Shown in pieces: positions 25,235-33,638 of a stretch of 49,220 bases of DNA (positions are counted from its first letter, which is position 1; each line of letters starts with the position of its first letter). The notes under the pieces were generated by a model. It was not told the DNA's origin, did not search any database, and was given only the letters and a program-made list of their open reading frames with translations. This stretch comes from Alphaproteobacteria bacterium. Its GTDB lineage: Bacteria > Pseudomonadota > Alphaproteobacteria > SHVZ01. The stretch spans positions 1 through 49,220 of the forward strand of contig SHVZ01000012.1 of the NCBI GenBank assembly GCA_009694025.1, in the 5' to 3' direction. A program made the position numbers and the translations under genes.

Positions 25235-26608
25235 TCAGGTGTTCATCGCCTGGAAGAAGTCGGCGTTGGTCTTCGAGTGCTTCAGCTTGTCGAGCAGGAA
25301 CTCCATGGCGTCCACCGGACCCATCGGCATGAGGACGCGGCGGAGCACCCACATCTTGGCGAGCTGGCCCTTGTCGACCAGCAGCTCTTCCTTGCGGGTC
25401 CCGGACTTGGTGATGTCGATCGAGGGGAAGGTGCGCTTGTCGGAGAGCTTGCGGTCGAGAATGATCTCGGAGTTGCCGGTGCCCTTGAACTCCTCGAAGA
25501 TCACCTCGTCCATGCGGCTGCCGGTGTCGATCAGCGCGGTGGCGATGATGGTCAAGGAGCCGCCGAACTCGATGTTGCGGGCGGCGCCGAAGAAGCGCTT
25601 CGGGCGCTGGAGGGCGTTGGCGTCGACGCCGCCGGTCAGGACCTTGCCCGAGGACGGCACCACGGTGTTGTAGGCGCGCGCCAGGCGTGTGATCGAGTCC
25701 AAGAGGATCACCACGTCGCGCTTGTGCTCGACCAGGCGCTTGGCCTTCTCCAGCACCATCTCCGTCACCTGCACGTGGCGGGTCGCCGGCTCGTCGAAGG
25801 TCGAGCTGATGACCTCGCCCTTGACCGAGCGCGCCATGTCCGTGACCTCTTCCGGCCGCTCGTCGATCAGCAGCACGATCAGGTAGACCTCGGGATGGTT
25901 GGCGGCTATGGCGTGGGCGATGTTCTGCAGCATCACCGTCTTGCCGGTGCGCGGCGGGGAGACGATGAGACCGCGCTGGCCCTTGCCGAGCGGCGCGATC
26001 AGGTCGATGACGCGGGTGGTCACGTCCTTCCGCACCAGGTCCTTGCGGTCGGCCTCGCGCGCCAGCTCAAGCCGTCCGGTCCTGGCGGCGCTGATTTCCT
26101 TGCCGTCTTTTTCCTTGGGCTCTTTGGGCTCCTTCGGCGCCGGCAGCGGTTCGGCGACCTCGATCTCCAGGTGCAGGCGCTCGTCCGGATAGAGCGGCGT
26201 CAGGTTGTCGAAGTTGATGCGGTGGCGGACCTTCTCCGGGTCCTCGAAGTTGATGTTGTTGACCTTGAGGAGGGCGAAGTAGCGCTCGCCCTCCTTGGGG
26301 CTGCGGATCTGGCCCTCGACGGTGTCGCCGGTGCGGAGCCCGAAGCGCCGGACCTGGCTCGGGCTGACGTAGATGTCATCGGGGCCGGGAAGGTAGTTGG
26401 CCTCGGGCGAGCGCAGGAAGCCGAAGCCGTCCTGGAGGACCTCGAGGACGCCGATGCCGTAGATGGCCACCTCGTTCTCGGCCAGCTGCTTCAGGATCGC
26501 GAACATCATGTCCTGCTTCCTCAGCAGGGAGGCGTTCTCGATCTCGAGCTCTTCGGCGGTGGCGAGCAGGGCAGCGGGCGATTTCGCTTTGAGTTCCTGC
26601 AGGTGCAT
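25235..26608 (-). CDS. rho: Transcription termination factor Rho
   Basis: This hexameric RNA-dependent ATPase ends transcription at Rho-dependent sites. The N-terminal domain (about 1-48), the cold-shock-like RNA-binding domain (about 50-130, [22 protein letters not shown]), the Walker A loop SPPRTGKT (Lys223), Walker [17 protein letters not shown], and the Q and R loops are all present. The 457-residue length exceeds the usual 418-425. The extra residues form a charged linker between the RNA-binding and ATPase domains (about residues 153-195) with repeated Lys-Glu-Pro units, [13 protein letters not shown]. Catalytic residues are intact, so it should be functional. It lies downstream of hemJ, a common alphaproteobacterial arrangement. 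Confidence 0.97.
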   Translation of the reverse strand: MHLQELKAKSPAALLATAEELEIENASLLRKQDMMFAILKQLAENEVAIYGIGVLEVLQDGFGFLRSPEANYLPGPDDIYVSPSQVRRFGLRTGDTVEGQIRSPKEGERYFALLKVNNINFEDPEKVRHRINFDNLTPLYPDERLHLEIEVAEPLPAPKEPKEPKEKDGKEISAARTGRLELAREADRKDLVRKDVTTRVIDLIAPLGKGQRGLIVSPPRTGKTVMLQNIAHAIAANHPEVYLIVLLIDERPEEVTDMARSVKGEVISSTFDEPATRHVQVTEMVLEKAKRLVEHKRDVVILLDSITRLARAYNTVVPSSGKVLTGGVDANALQRPKRFFGAARNIEFGGSLTIIATALIDTGSRMDEVIFEEFKGTGNSEIILDRKLSDKRTFPSIDITKSGTRKEELLVDKGQLAKMWVLRRVLMPMGPVDAMEFLLDKLKHSKTNADFFQAMNT

Positions 26609-26751
26609 TGAGAATCCGGTCTGTTCGTGATGGGCGTGGGATTTGAGGTCCGGCGACCGTCCTGCTTTGCAAGGACCGGCGCGAGCGTGGCGCGCCAGGG
26701 TCGGCGGTTCATCGGTAGGGGGGTGCGCGGAGCGGTCGCTCCTGCCCCGAA

Positions 26752-26780
26752 GAGTTAGCGAAGCGGCCTATCCAAGTCAA
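26752..26780 (-). promoter_or_regulatory. Possible sigma70-type promoter for rho
   Basis: On the minus strand TTGACT (26780-26775) is separated by 17 bases from TAACTC (26757-26752), upstream of the rho start at 26608. The -35 element is a good match and the -10 element is poor, so this is only a weak candidate. The remainder of the 217-bp gap holds no gene I can support and would form a leader of about 140 nt. Confidence 0.25.
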
Positions 26781-26825
26781 ATACAAACATGGCGCCCGGC
26801 AAGTGCCGGTTGCGGCGCCGACGGC

Positions 26826-27272
26826 CTAGAACGGCTTGACCGCCACCATCACGACGATGACGACCAGGAGAACGGTCGGGACTTCGTTGACCTTGCGGTA
26901 GAATCCGGCCGGGTGGCGGTTGCGGTCCAGGGCGAACTCCTTCCGCCAGCGCGCGAAGAAGTGATGGGCGATGCCGAGTCCGCTCACCGCGCCGAGCTTG
27001 ACCCAGATCCAGCCCTCCGACCAGACGACGAGTCCGGGCGTGCCGGCGAGGATGAGGCCGAAGAGGAGGCTCGCGATCATCGCCGGGTTGATGATCGCGC
27101 GCAGCAGGCGGCGTTCCATCGTCTTGAAAGTCTCGGACTGCACCGAGCCCGGGACGGCGTCGGCGTGATAGACGAAGAGGCGGGGCAGGTAGAGCATCCC
27201 GGCCATCCACGCCATCACCGCGATGATGTGCAGAGCCTTGATCCAGGGATACCAGGCGGCCATCCAGCTCAC
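26826..27272 (-). CDS. hemJ: Protoporphyrinogen IX oxidase HemJ
   Basis: HemJ is the membrane-bound protoporphyrinogen oxidase of many alphaproteobacteria. It converts protoporphyrinogen IX to protoporphyrin IX, the substrate of the adjacent ferrochelatase. The protein of about 148 residues has four hydrophobic segments, the conserved N-terminal YPWIKALHIIAVMAWMAGMLYLPRLFVYH (given in part; includes the essential His), the FKTMERRLLRAIINPAM loop and C-terminal RKVNEVPT. The GTG at 27272 overlaps the hemH stop by four bases (GTGA), so I favour it over the ATG at 27263; the difference is three residues. Confidence 0.93.
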   Translation of the reverse strand: MSWMAAWYPWIKALHIIAVMAWMAGMLYLPRLFVYHADAVPGSVQSETFKTMERRLLRAIINPAMIASLLFGLILAGTPGLVVWSEGWIWVKLGAVSGLGIAHHFFARWRKEFALDRNRHPAGFYRKVNEVPTVLLVVIVVMVAVKPF

Positions 27273-28285
27273 GCGGTCGCTCCATAGGGACAACGGCCAT
27301 GCGCGGTCGGGCAGATCCGACGCCCGCAGCCGGAGGATAGACCGACGCCGGCGCCGTGCACCAGGGCGGCGAGCCCATCGATGAAGCCGGGATCGCACAT
27401 CACCGTCGGCACCCGGAGGAAGCCGGGAGCGCCAGCCGATTCCGCGAGGTGGCGGTACTCCTGGTCGAGCTCGACCAGGGTTTCGGAATGCTCGGAGACG
27501 AAGCTGATCGGCACGACGACGGGGATCACCTTGTCCCGGGCGGCGCGACGGATCTCGGCCTCGGTCGAGGGGCCTATCCATTCGAGCGGCCCGACCCGGC
27601 TCTGGTAGCAGACGACCGAGTCCGCGGGCCGGCCAAGCGCGGCCATCACCGCCGCCGCCGACCGCTCGATCTGCCAGGGATAGGGATCGCCGCGGGCGAC
27701 GGTCCGCTTCGGCAGACCATGGGCGGAAAACAGGACACGCGCCGGGCCGCCGGCAAGGTCGAGAGTCTTCGCCAGAAGGCGCGCGGTGGCGACGACGAAA
27801 CCCGGGTGGTCGGGATAGCAGCAGAGGCGCGCGGTCGCCGCGGTGATCCCCCGCGCCGCCGCGGCCCGGTCCCAGGAAAGGAACGACGATGCCGTGGTGG
27901 TGGTCGAGAAGTGCGGATAGAGCGGCAGCAGCACGATCCGGTCCGGCGACCAGTTCATCACCGACCTCGTCACCTCCTCGACGAAGGGGTGCCAGTAGCG
28001 CATGGCGACGAAGACCCGCGTCTCCTCGCCGAGCGCTTTCTGCAAGGCGGCCGCCTGGGTCTCGGTGTTTTCCAGCAGCGGCGAGCGGCCGCCGAGCTTT
28101 GCGTAGATCGCTTGTGCCACCGGGGCCCGCCGCCGCGAGATCAGCCGGGCGAGCAGCCATCGGATCGGCACGGGGGCGGCGATGATCGCGGGGTCGCTGA
28201 ACAGGTTCTGGAGAAACGGCTGGACGGATGTCGGTTGGTCCGGGCCGCCGAGATTGAACAGGATGACGGCACGACGAAGACTCAT
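27269..28285 (-). CDS. hemH: Ferrochelatase
   Basis: Inserts Fe2+ into protoporphyrin IX, the last step of haem b synthesis. The 338-residue protein has RRAVILFNLGGPD at the N-terminus, RYWHPF, the catalytic His in VLFSAHGLP, and VVVPISFVSEHSETLVELD with the conserved Glu. The C-terminus has cysteines in SSGCGRRICPTAHGRC, resembling the cluster that ligates a [2Fe-2S] centre in some ferrochelatases. The ATG at 28285 overlaps the hemE stop (ATGA), and the 3' end overlaps hemJ. hemE, hemH and hemJ therefore form a coupled operon for the last part of haem synthesis. Confidence 0.97.
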   Translation of the reverse strand: MSLRRAVILFNLGGPDQPTSVQPFLQNLFSDPAIIAAPVPIRWLLARLISRRRAPVAQAIYAKLGGRSPLLENTETQAAALQKALGEETRVFVAMRYWHPFVEEVTRSVMNWSPDRIVLLPLYPHFSTTTTASSFLSWDRAAAARGITAATARLCCYPDHPGFVVATARLLAKTLDLAGGPARVLFSAHGLPKRTVARGDPYPWQIERSAAAVMAALGRPADSVVCYQSRVGPLEWIGPSTEAEIRRAARDKVIPVVVPISFVSEHSETLVELDQEYRHLAESAGAPGFLRVPTVMCDPGFIDGLAALVHGAGVGLSSGCGRRICPTAHGRCPYGATA

Positions 28286-29298
28286 CCGCGTTCCCTCAGC
28301 AATTCGGCGACGTGCGCGACATGGTCGGGCGGCGTCTCCGGCACGATGCCGTGGCCGAGGTTGAAAACGAAAGGCCGGTCGGCGAAGCCATCCAAGATCC
28401 GCCGGACCTCGTCGTCGAGCGCCTGCCCGCCGGCAACGAGCACCATGGGATCGAGATTGCCTTGCAGCACCTTCGATTCCATCGCCGTCTTCGCCCAGGC
28501 GACGGGGACCGTCGGATCGAGATTGATCGCGTCGACGCCGGTCTCGGCGGCGTAAGCCGCGATGAGCGCGCCGGCGGCACGGGGAAAGCCGATGATCGGG
28601 ATCGCCGGATAGGTCGTGCGGATGTCGTCGACGATGCGGCGCGTCGGCTCGATCACCCATTGCCGGAACATCGGCTCCGAGAGGACTCCGCCCCAGCTCT
28701 CGAACAGCTGCAGCGCATCGACGCCGGCCTCGACCTGGCGGCGGAGGTAGTCGCTCGTGGCGATCACCACCCGGTCGATCAGCCGGGCGAAGGTCAGCGG
28801 ATCGGAAACCGCGAGCTGCTTGATCTTGGCGAAGTCGCGGCTGGAGCCGCCCTCGATCATGTAGGTGGCGACCGTCCACGGCGATCCTGCGAAACCGATC
28901 AGCGCCGTCTCGTCCGGCAACGCGGCCCGGACCCGCCGGATCGTCTCGTAGACCGGGGCCAGCCTTTCTCCGGCACCGGCGCTCTCGAGGCGCTCGAGGG
29001 CGATCGGCTCGAGCTTCGGCCCCTCGCCCTGGAGGAACGACACGCTCTGTCCGAGCGCATGGGGGATGACCAGGATGTCGGAGAAGACGATGGCGGCGTC
29101 CATGCCGAAGCGTCGGATCGGCTGCAATGTGACTTCCGCCGCCAGCTCCGGTGTGAAGCAGAGGTCGAGGAAGTCCTTCGAGCGGCTCCGCACCTCCCGG
29201 TACTCCGGCAGGTAGCGCCCGGCCTGGCGCAGCATCCACCAGGGCGGACGCGTACGCACGATGCCCTTGAAAGGCGCGAGGAACGGTCGCTCGGTCAC
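28282..29298 (-). CDS. hemE: Uroporphyrinogen decarboxylase
   Basis: Removes four acetate carboxyls from uroporphyrinogen III to give coproporphyrinogen III. The 338-residue protein contains the signature PPWWMLRQAGRYLPEYRE, then FSDILVIPHALG with the catalytic Asp, GFAGSPWTVATYMIEG, ESWGGVLS, and the C-terminal FNLGHGIVPETPPD. It is first in hemE-hemH-hemJ, and the 330-bp region upstream, between it and the divergent ppsR, is a candidate chromosome origin. Confidence 0.98.
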   Translation of the reverse strand: MTERPFLAPFKGIVRTRPPWWMLRQAGRYLPEYREVRSRSKDFLDLCFTPELAAEVTLQPIRRFGMDAAIVFSDILVIPHALGQSVSFLQGEGPKLEPIALERLESAGAGERLAPVYETIRRVRAALPDETALIGFAGSPWTVATYMIEGGSSRDFAKIKQLAVSDPLTFARLIDRVVIATSDYLRRQVEAGVDALQLFESWGGVLSEPMFRQWVIEPTRRIVDDIRTTYPAIPIIGFPRAAGALIAAYAAETGVDAINLDPTVPVAWAKTAMESKVLQGNLDPMVLVAGGQALDDEVRRILDGFADRPFVFNLGHGIVPETPPDHVAHVAELLRERG

Positions 29299-29628
29299 CC
29301 TCTTCCTCTACCATCTTTCTTTTGAATCTTAGAAGGGTAGTAGTAGTGGATCCCTGTGAATCCCAGGGATGGGACTCCATCCCTCATTCCATCCGGACTC
29401 GGGCCCCACATGGCCGAGATCGGGTCGTCATGTGTATAAGTCGAGGAGAAGGCGGAGACCCCGCCATCGGCAATGCCGGCATTGCGGGGATCGATCGTTT
29501 CGGTTTGGACTCGTCCCCGGCTTCCTCGTCCGTGGAGGATTCTTGTCAACGCAGGTGCAGAAAACCGCAGGGCCTCGGGACGAGATGGGGGCGAGGCATC
29601 CACATCCCCTCTATGGGGCCTTACCCCC
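29299..29628. other. Candidate chromosome replication origin between hemE and ppsR
   Basis: In Caulobacter the origin lies between hemE and the first gene of the ppsR-maf-coaE-dnaQ series, and the same neighbours occur here. The 330 bp have no supportable gene. They contain an AT-rich stretch near hemE (about 29300-29350) and one exact DnaA box TTATACACA (minus strand, 29439-29431). Weak box-like matches are at 29596-29604 (GCATCCACA) and about 29355-29363. There are also two adjacent perfect hairpins: ATCCCTG-N7-CAGGGAT (29350-29370) and GGGATGG-GACT-CCATCCC (29366-29383). The hemE and ppsR promoters must also lie here. With one strong box the assignment rests mainly on gene order. Confidence 0.5.
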
Positions 29629-30477
29629 ATGTCGTTCATCGGGTTCGCGGGGCCTTATCCCGTGAAGAGCGTGCATCTCCATCTGGTCTCGGATTCGACC
29701 GGCGAGACCGTGCGCTCGGTCGCGCGCGCCTGCCTCTCGCAGTTCGAGGGGGTGGCGCCGGTCGAGCACTTCTGGTCCCTGGTCCGGAGCGAGGCGCATC
29801 TCACCAAGGTCGTCGCCGGCATCGAGGCCCATCCCGGCCCGGTCCTCTTCACCATGGTCGCCGACGGGCTCCGCGAGAGCCTGCTTTCGGCCTGCCAGCG
29901 CCTTCAGGTGCCCTCGATCTCCGTTCTCGATCCGGCGATGGCGGCGCTCGCAGGTTACCTCGGCGAGAAGAGCGGCCACCGGCCCGGCCGCCAGCACGCG
30001 CTCGACGCCGACTACTTCCGCCGCATCGAGGCGATGAACTTCACGCTCGCCCATGACGACGGCCAGCTTTCCCACGACCTCGACAAGGCCGACATCGTGC
30101 TGGTCGGCGTCTCCCGCACCTCCAAGACCCCGACCGCGCTCTATCTCGCCAACCGCGGCTACCGGGTCGCCAACATCCCGATCGTGCCGGGCGTGCCGGT
30201 TCCCGACGCGCTCTTCCGGCTCGAGGGTACGCTGGCGGTCGGCCTCACCAACGATCCGAGCCGGCTGGTGCAGGTGCGGAAGAGCCGGCTCTTGAGCCTG
30301 AACGAGCAGGCGGAGACCGACTACATCGATATCGACCGGGTGAAGGAGGAAGTCGCCGAGGCGCGGCGCATGTTCGCCCGCGCCCAATGGCCGGTGATCG
30401 ACGTGACCCGGCGCTCGATCGAGGAGACGGCGGCGGCGATCATCACGCTCCTGAACCAGAAGCGGGGCATCGAGTGA
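29629..30477 (+). CDS. ppsR: Pyruvate,phosphate dikinase / PEP synthase regulatory protein (DUF299)
   Basis: This bifunctional kinase/pyrophosphorylase switches PpdK or PpsA by reversible threonine phosphorylation. The protein has VHLHLVSDSTGET near the N-terminus, the nucleotide loop GVSRTSKT (residues 160-167 from the chosen start), ALYLANRGYRVANIPIVPG and GLTNDPSRL. The start is uncertain: ATG at 29629 gives 282 residues, and GTG at 29662 gives 271, beginning right at KSVHLHL. Neither has an obvious ribosome-binding site. Its stop overlaps the maf start, so the two are coupled. Confidence 0.93.
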   Translation: MSFIGFAGPYPVKSVHLHLVSDSTGETVRSVARACLSQFEGVAPVEHFWSLVRSEAHLTKVVAGIEAHPGPVLFTMVADGLRESLLSACQRLQVPSISVLDPAMAALAGYLGEKSGHRPGRQHALDADYFRRIEAMNFTLAHDDGQLSHDLDKADIVLVGVSRTSKTPTALYLANRGYRVANIPIVPGVPVPDALFRLEGTLAVGLTNDPSRLVQVRKSRLLSLNEQAETDYIDIDRVKEEVAEARRMFARAQWPVIDVTRRSIEETAAAIITLLNQKRGIE

Positions 30478-31067
30478 GCCGGGTGGTGCTGGCTTCCGCG
30501 AGCCCGATCCGGGCCGAGCTTCTCCGGCGCGCCGGCATCGCTTTCGAGGTCGAGGTCGCCCATATCGACGAGCCGGCGATCCGCGAGGGCCTGAAGGCGG
30601 AGAACGCCACGGCGGAGGAGGCCGCCGACGCGCTGGCCGAGGCCAAGGCGATGCGCATCGCACGGCGCCGTCCGGACGACCTGGTGATCGGCGCCGACCA
30701 GATCCTCGATCTCGGCGGCGAGTGGCTGGAGAAGCCGGGCACGCCGGAGCGGGCGAAGGCGCAGCTGGCATCTCTCTCCGGCCGCACCCATCGGCAGATC
30801 TCGGCGGTGGTCGTCGTCATCGGCGGCGCGCGCGCCTGGGGGATGGCGGACGCCGCCCACCTCTCCATGCGCGCGCTCGACGCACCGGCGATCGAGGCCT
30901 ATCTCGCCGCGGCCGGGCCGGAGGTGCTCGGGTGCGTCGGCAGCTATCAGATCGAGCGGGTCGGCATCCGCCTGTTCGAGCGGATCGAGGGCGACTACTT
31001 CACCATCCTCGGCTTGCCGCTGCTGCCGCTGATCAATTTCCTCCGCCTCCACGGCCACGCGCCGTAA
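30474..31067 (+). CDS. maf: Maf-family nucleotide pyrophosphatase
   Basis: Maf proteins hydrolyse non-canonical or modified nucleoside triphosphates and influence septum formation. The 197-residue protein starts SRVVLASASPIRAELLRRAG, the classic SxSPRRxxLL motif with Ile in place of an Arg. It has VIGADQILDL, the EKPGTPERAKAQL region and a GSYQIER motif near the end. The start is a GTG at 30474 that overlaps the ppsR stop codon (GTGA). In related genomes aroE follows; here a repeat and an acetyltransferase gene come next. Confidence 0.95.
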   Translation: MSRVVLASASPIRAELLRRAGIAFEVEVAHIDEPAIREGLKAENATAEEAADALAEAKAMRIARRRPDDLVIGADQILDLGGEWLEKPGTPERAKAQLASLSGRTHRQISAVVVVIGGARAWGMADAAHLSMRALDAPAIEAYLAAAGPEVLGCVGSYQIERVGIRLFERIEGDYFTILGLPLLPLINFLRLHGHAP

Positions 31068-31072
31068 TGATT

Positions 31073-31200
31073 TTCGGAACCCTCCCCCGCAAGGGAGGGG
31101 GGAATACGAAGGGGGACATCGTGCCCCCTCCCCCTTGATGGGGGAGGTACGCGCAACGCGAAGCGTTGTCGCGCTGGGTGGGGGTGCCTCGCGGAGGGCC
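31073..31200. repeat. GC-rich palindromic repeat, degenerate copy 3
   Basis: It opens with TTCGGAACCCTC, the conserved end of the family, then CCCCGCAAGGGAGGGGGG, a second CCCCCTCCCCC / GGGGGAGG hairpin, and CAACGC-GAA-GCGTTG (31154-31168), a perfect small hairpin. GGGTGGGGGTGCCTCGCGGAGG follows as a diverged version of the central arm. It fills the gap between maf and the convergent acetyltransferase gene. Confidence 0.7.
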
Positions 31201-31207
31201 GGGCTCC

Positions 31208-31897
31208 TTACGGCCGGCGAGCGGCGAGCGGCGACTTCTGCCGGCCGGCGGCGTCGAAATTCTTCGGATCGAGCCAGCGCTCGAACGCCGCCTTGATCGC
31301 CGGCCACTCGTCGGCGACCATGGCGTACCAGGTGGTGTCGCGGTTCCGGCCCTTGATCACCATGTGCTGGCGGAACAGGCCCTCGTAGGCGAAGCCGAAG
31401 CGGAGCGCCGCCGCTCTGGACGGCGCGTTCCTGGAATTGCACTTCCATTCGAGGCGCCGGTAGCCCCAGCGGTCGAAGACCTCGCGCATCATGAGGAAGA
31501 TCGCCTCGGTCGCGCCCCGGGTCTTCTGCAGCACCGGGGCGAACCAGATGTTGCCGATCTCGATCGCGCCCGATTTCGCGTCGATCCGCATGAAGCTGGT
31601 CATGCCGACCGCCTTCCCCGTCGCCCGATCGACGAAGGCGAAGTAGAGCGGATCGGGGGAGGCGGCGCAGCCGTCGAGCCAGAGGCGCATCGCGCCCGCG
31701 TCGGCGAACGGACCGTAGGCCATGTAGTTCCAGATGGTGTCGTCGCCCTTCGAGAGATCGTAGAGATCGGCGACGTGCCGGGCCGGGTTGATCGGCTCCA
31801 GGCGGACGGCGGTGCCGTCGATCGGGGTCTTTGGCGGCGGCGTCGCGCCCCGGAAGGTGAGGGCGGGTCCGAGGATCTGGTTGAGGTCGAGCGGCAT
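31208..31897 (-). CDS. GNAT-family N-acetyltransferase (RimJ/RimL type)
   Basis: This 229-residue acetyltransferase is similar in length and layout to the broken gene at 2800-3465. It has an N-terminal LEPINPARHVADLYDLS, AVGMTSFMRIDAKSGAIEIGNIWF with the beta-strands of the core, QKTRGATEAIFLMMREVFDRWGYRR (acetyl-CoA region), WKCNSRNAPSRAAALRFGF and a C-terminal VIKGRNRDTTWYAMV. The family acetylates protein N-termini or small molecules; the substrate is unknown. It is on the opposite strand between maf and coaE, at the position where relatives carry aroE. Confidence 0.9.
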   Translation of the reverse strand: MPLDLNQILGPALTFRGATPPPKTPIDGTAVRLEPINPARHVADLYDLSKGDDTIWNYMAYGPFADAGAMRLWLDGCAASPDPLYFAFVDRATGKAVGMTSFMRIDAKSGAIEIGNIWFAPVLQKTRGATEAIFLMMREVFDRWGYRRLEWKCNSRNAPSRAAALRFGFAYEGLFRQHMVIKGRNRDTTWYAMVADEWPAIKAAFERWLDPKNFDAAGRQKSPLAARRP

Positions 31898-32045
31898 CGG
31901 GACTCCGGTGTCAGGTGCAGGCTGAAGCTAGCAGCCGGGCCGGGCCGGCGCATGGACCAGTTGGCGGCGATGCGACTGGTCCGCGTTCTCCCGTCGGTCG
32001 GGCCGGCTGGCAGATCTCGGGGGCTTCGGGCATGCTCGCCCCCGC

Positions 32046-32687
32046 ATGCGCATCCTCGGCCTCACCGGCTCGATCGGCACGGGCAAGTCGGTGGCGGCCA
32101 GGACCTTCCGGCGGCTTCGCATCCCCGTGCACGACGCCGACGGCGTCGTCCACGCATTGCTGGCGAAGGGTGGGCGGGCGGTTCCCGTCGTCGCCCGGAT
32201 GTTCCCGGGCGTGGTCGGGGGCGGCGCCGTCGACCGGAAGAAGCTCGGAACCCGGGTCTTCGCCGACCGCGCGGAACTGAAGCGCCTGGAAGCAGTGCTG
32301 CACCCGATGGTGCGCGCCTCCGAGCGCCGCTTCCTCGCCGCCAACCGCCGCAAGCGCCTGGTCGTGCTCGACATCCCGCTCCTGTTCGAGACCGGGGCCG
32401 AGCGGCGCTGCCATGCCGTCCTGGTGGTCTCCGCCTCCAGGGCGATCCAGCGCCAGCGGGTGATGCGCCGGCGCGGGATGACCGAGGAGAAGCTCGCCCA
32501 GATTCTCTCGCACCAGATGCCCGATGCCGAGAAGCGCCGCCGCGCCGACTTCGTCGTTCCGACCGGCAACGGGTTCAGATCGACCTTGCGTCGGATCCTC
32601 GGCATCGCCAAACATCTCGCGTGCGGACCCTGGCCGAGGAAGCGACATGCGGGAAATCGTGCTCGACACGGAAACCACGGGGCTTGA
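32046..32687 (+). CDS. coaE: Dephospho-CoA kinase
   Basis: Phosphorylates dephospho-CoA at the ribose 3'-OH, the last step of CoA synthesis. The 213-residue protein has the P-loop GSIGTGKS (residues 8-15), VHDADGVVHALL, HPMVRASER and the DIPLLFETGAERRCHAVLVV core, as in CoaE. The C-terminal tail of about 20 residues (basic, RKRHAGNRARHG) is not conserved and overlaps the start of dnaQ by 41 bp. A slightly shortened C-terminus in the ancestor is likely. Confidence 0.95.
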   Translation: MRILGLTGSIGTGKSVAARTFRRLRIPVHDADGVVHALLAKGGRAVPVVARMFPGVVGGGAVDRKKLGTRVFADRAELKRLEAVLHPMVRASERRFLAANRRKRLVVLDIPLLFETGAERRCHAVLVVSASRAIQRQRVMRRRGMTEEKLAQILSHQMPDAEKRRRADFVVPTGNGFRSTLRRILGIAKHLACGPWPRKRHAGNRARHGNHGA

Positions 32688-33318
32688 TCCCGCGAGCGGC
32701 CACCGGGTGGTGGAGATCGCCTGCATCGAGCTCGAAAACCACGTGCCGACCGGGCGCCACTTCCACACCTATTGCAACCCCGAGCGCGAGATGCCGGCGG
32801 ACGCCTTCCAGATCCACGGCCTCTCGACCGAGTTCCTGGCCGGGCACCCGCCCTTCGCCGACAAGATCGAGGCGCTCCTGGCCTTCCTCGGCGAGGCCCA
32901 GCTGGTCATCCACAATGCCGAGTTCGACTTGCGATTCCTCGACTACGAGCTGACCCGCGCCGGCCGCCCGGCGCTCGGGCGCGAGCGCGGCATCGTCGAC
33001 ACGGTCACTCTCGCCCGGCGGAAGTATCCGGGCGCGCCGGCCAGCCTGGACGCGCTCTGCCGGCGCTTCGAGATCGATCTCACGGCGCGCGAGAAGCACG
33101 GCGCCATGCTCGACTGCGAGCTGCTGGCGCTGGTCTATCTGGAATTGGTCGGCGGGCGCGAGCCCGGCCTCGACCTCGCCGCCTCGGCCCGGCGCCGCCG
33201 GCGGGCCCTCGGCCAGGCCCAGGTCCGCCCGCCGCGCCCGCACGGCCCAAGCGAAGCCGAGCTCGAGGCCCACGCCGAGTTCGTGGCGAAGCTGAAGCAG
33301 CCGGTGTGGCTCGGCTAG
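32647..33318 (+). CDS. dnaQ: DNA polymerase III epsilon subunit (3'-5' proofreading exonuclease)
   Basis: The protein of 223 residues is a DEDDh exonuclease. Motif ExoI is DTETTG (Asp7, Glu9), ExoII is HNAEFDLRFLDYEL (Asp94), and ExoIII has KHGAMLDCELLA (His151, Asp156). The C-terminal PSEAELEAHAEFVAKLKQPVWL peptide is the likely segment for binding the polymerase alpha subunit. The ATG at 32647 lies inside the end of coaE. The stop TAG at 33316-33318 is directly followed by the terminal repeat of a 210-bp element, so an insertion occurred immediately behind the gene. Confidence 0.95.
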   Translation: MREIVLDTETTGLDPASGHRVVEIACIELENHVPTGRHFHTYCNPEREMPADAFQIHGLSTEFLAGHPPFADKIEALLAFLGEAQLVIHNAEFDLRFLDYELTRAGRPALGRERGIVDTVTLARRKYPGAPASLDALCRRFEIDLTAREKHGAMLDCELLALVYLELVGGREPGLDLAASARRRRRALGQAQVRPPRPHGPSEAELEAHAEFVAKLKQPVWLG

Positions 33319-33528
33319 CGGATTTCTCACAGCCACCTCGGATGAGACCACTGGTTGATACTTCTCGTCGCTGTCCAAGGGGTTGAAAGCGACGATGCGG
33401 AACGGGCCGGAGATCCCGAAATACAGACTGTTTTAGGTCCGTTGCGCGCCGACACGGCGCAACTCATTGATCCAGGATTCGAAATCAAACTTTGATCGGT
33501 CATTTACGACGGCGCTGTGAGAAATCCG
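33319..33528. mobile_element. MITE-like element with 15-bp terminal inverted repeats
   Basis: CGGATTTCTCACAGC at 33319-33333 is the exact reverse complement of GCTGTGAGAAATCCG at 33514-33528. The 180 bp between have no supportable reading frame and are more AT-rich than the surroundings. CTAG occurs directly before the left end (33315-33318) and three bases beyond the right end (33532-33535), a possible target duplication. Size and symmetry suggest a non-autonomous element mobilised by an insertion-sequence transposase, or the residue of a deleted one. The remaining 110 bp to the next gene show only a small GC hairpin. Confidence 0.7.
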
Positions 33529-33638
33529 GGTCTAGGGCAAGCGGGAGACGCATCGTCTTCGCTCCGGCGCTCCGAAGGGACGTATGGCGCGGCTCGCGCC
33601 CTTCCTGGGTCCCCACACGAGGCCGGGGAGCGCTCCGG

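Noticed and set aside
22750-25332. Plus-strand open frame of 860 codons over pyruvate kinase and the GST gene
   Set aside because: Out-of-frame shadow; the real products are in other frames and match known families throughout.
27269-29380. Single frame joining 360 codons upstream to hemH
   Set aside because: The upstream part is antisense-like or off-frame sequence within hemE; ferrochelatase begins at the ATG at 28285 with its canonical N-terminus.
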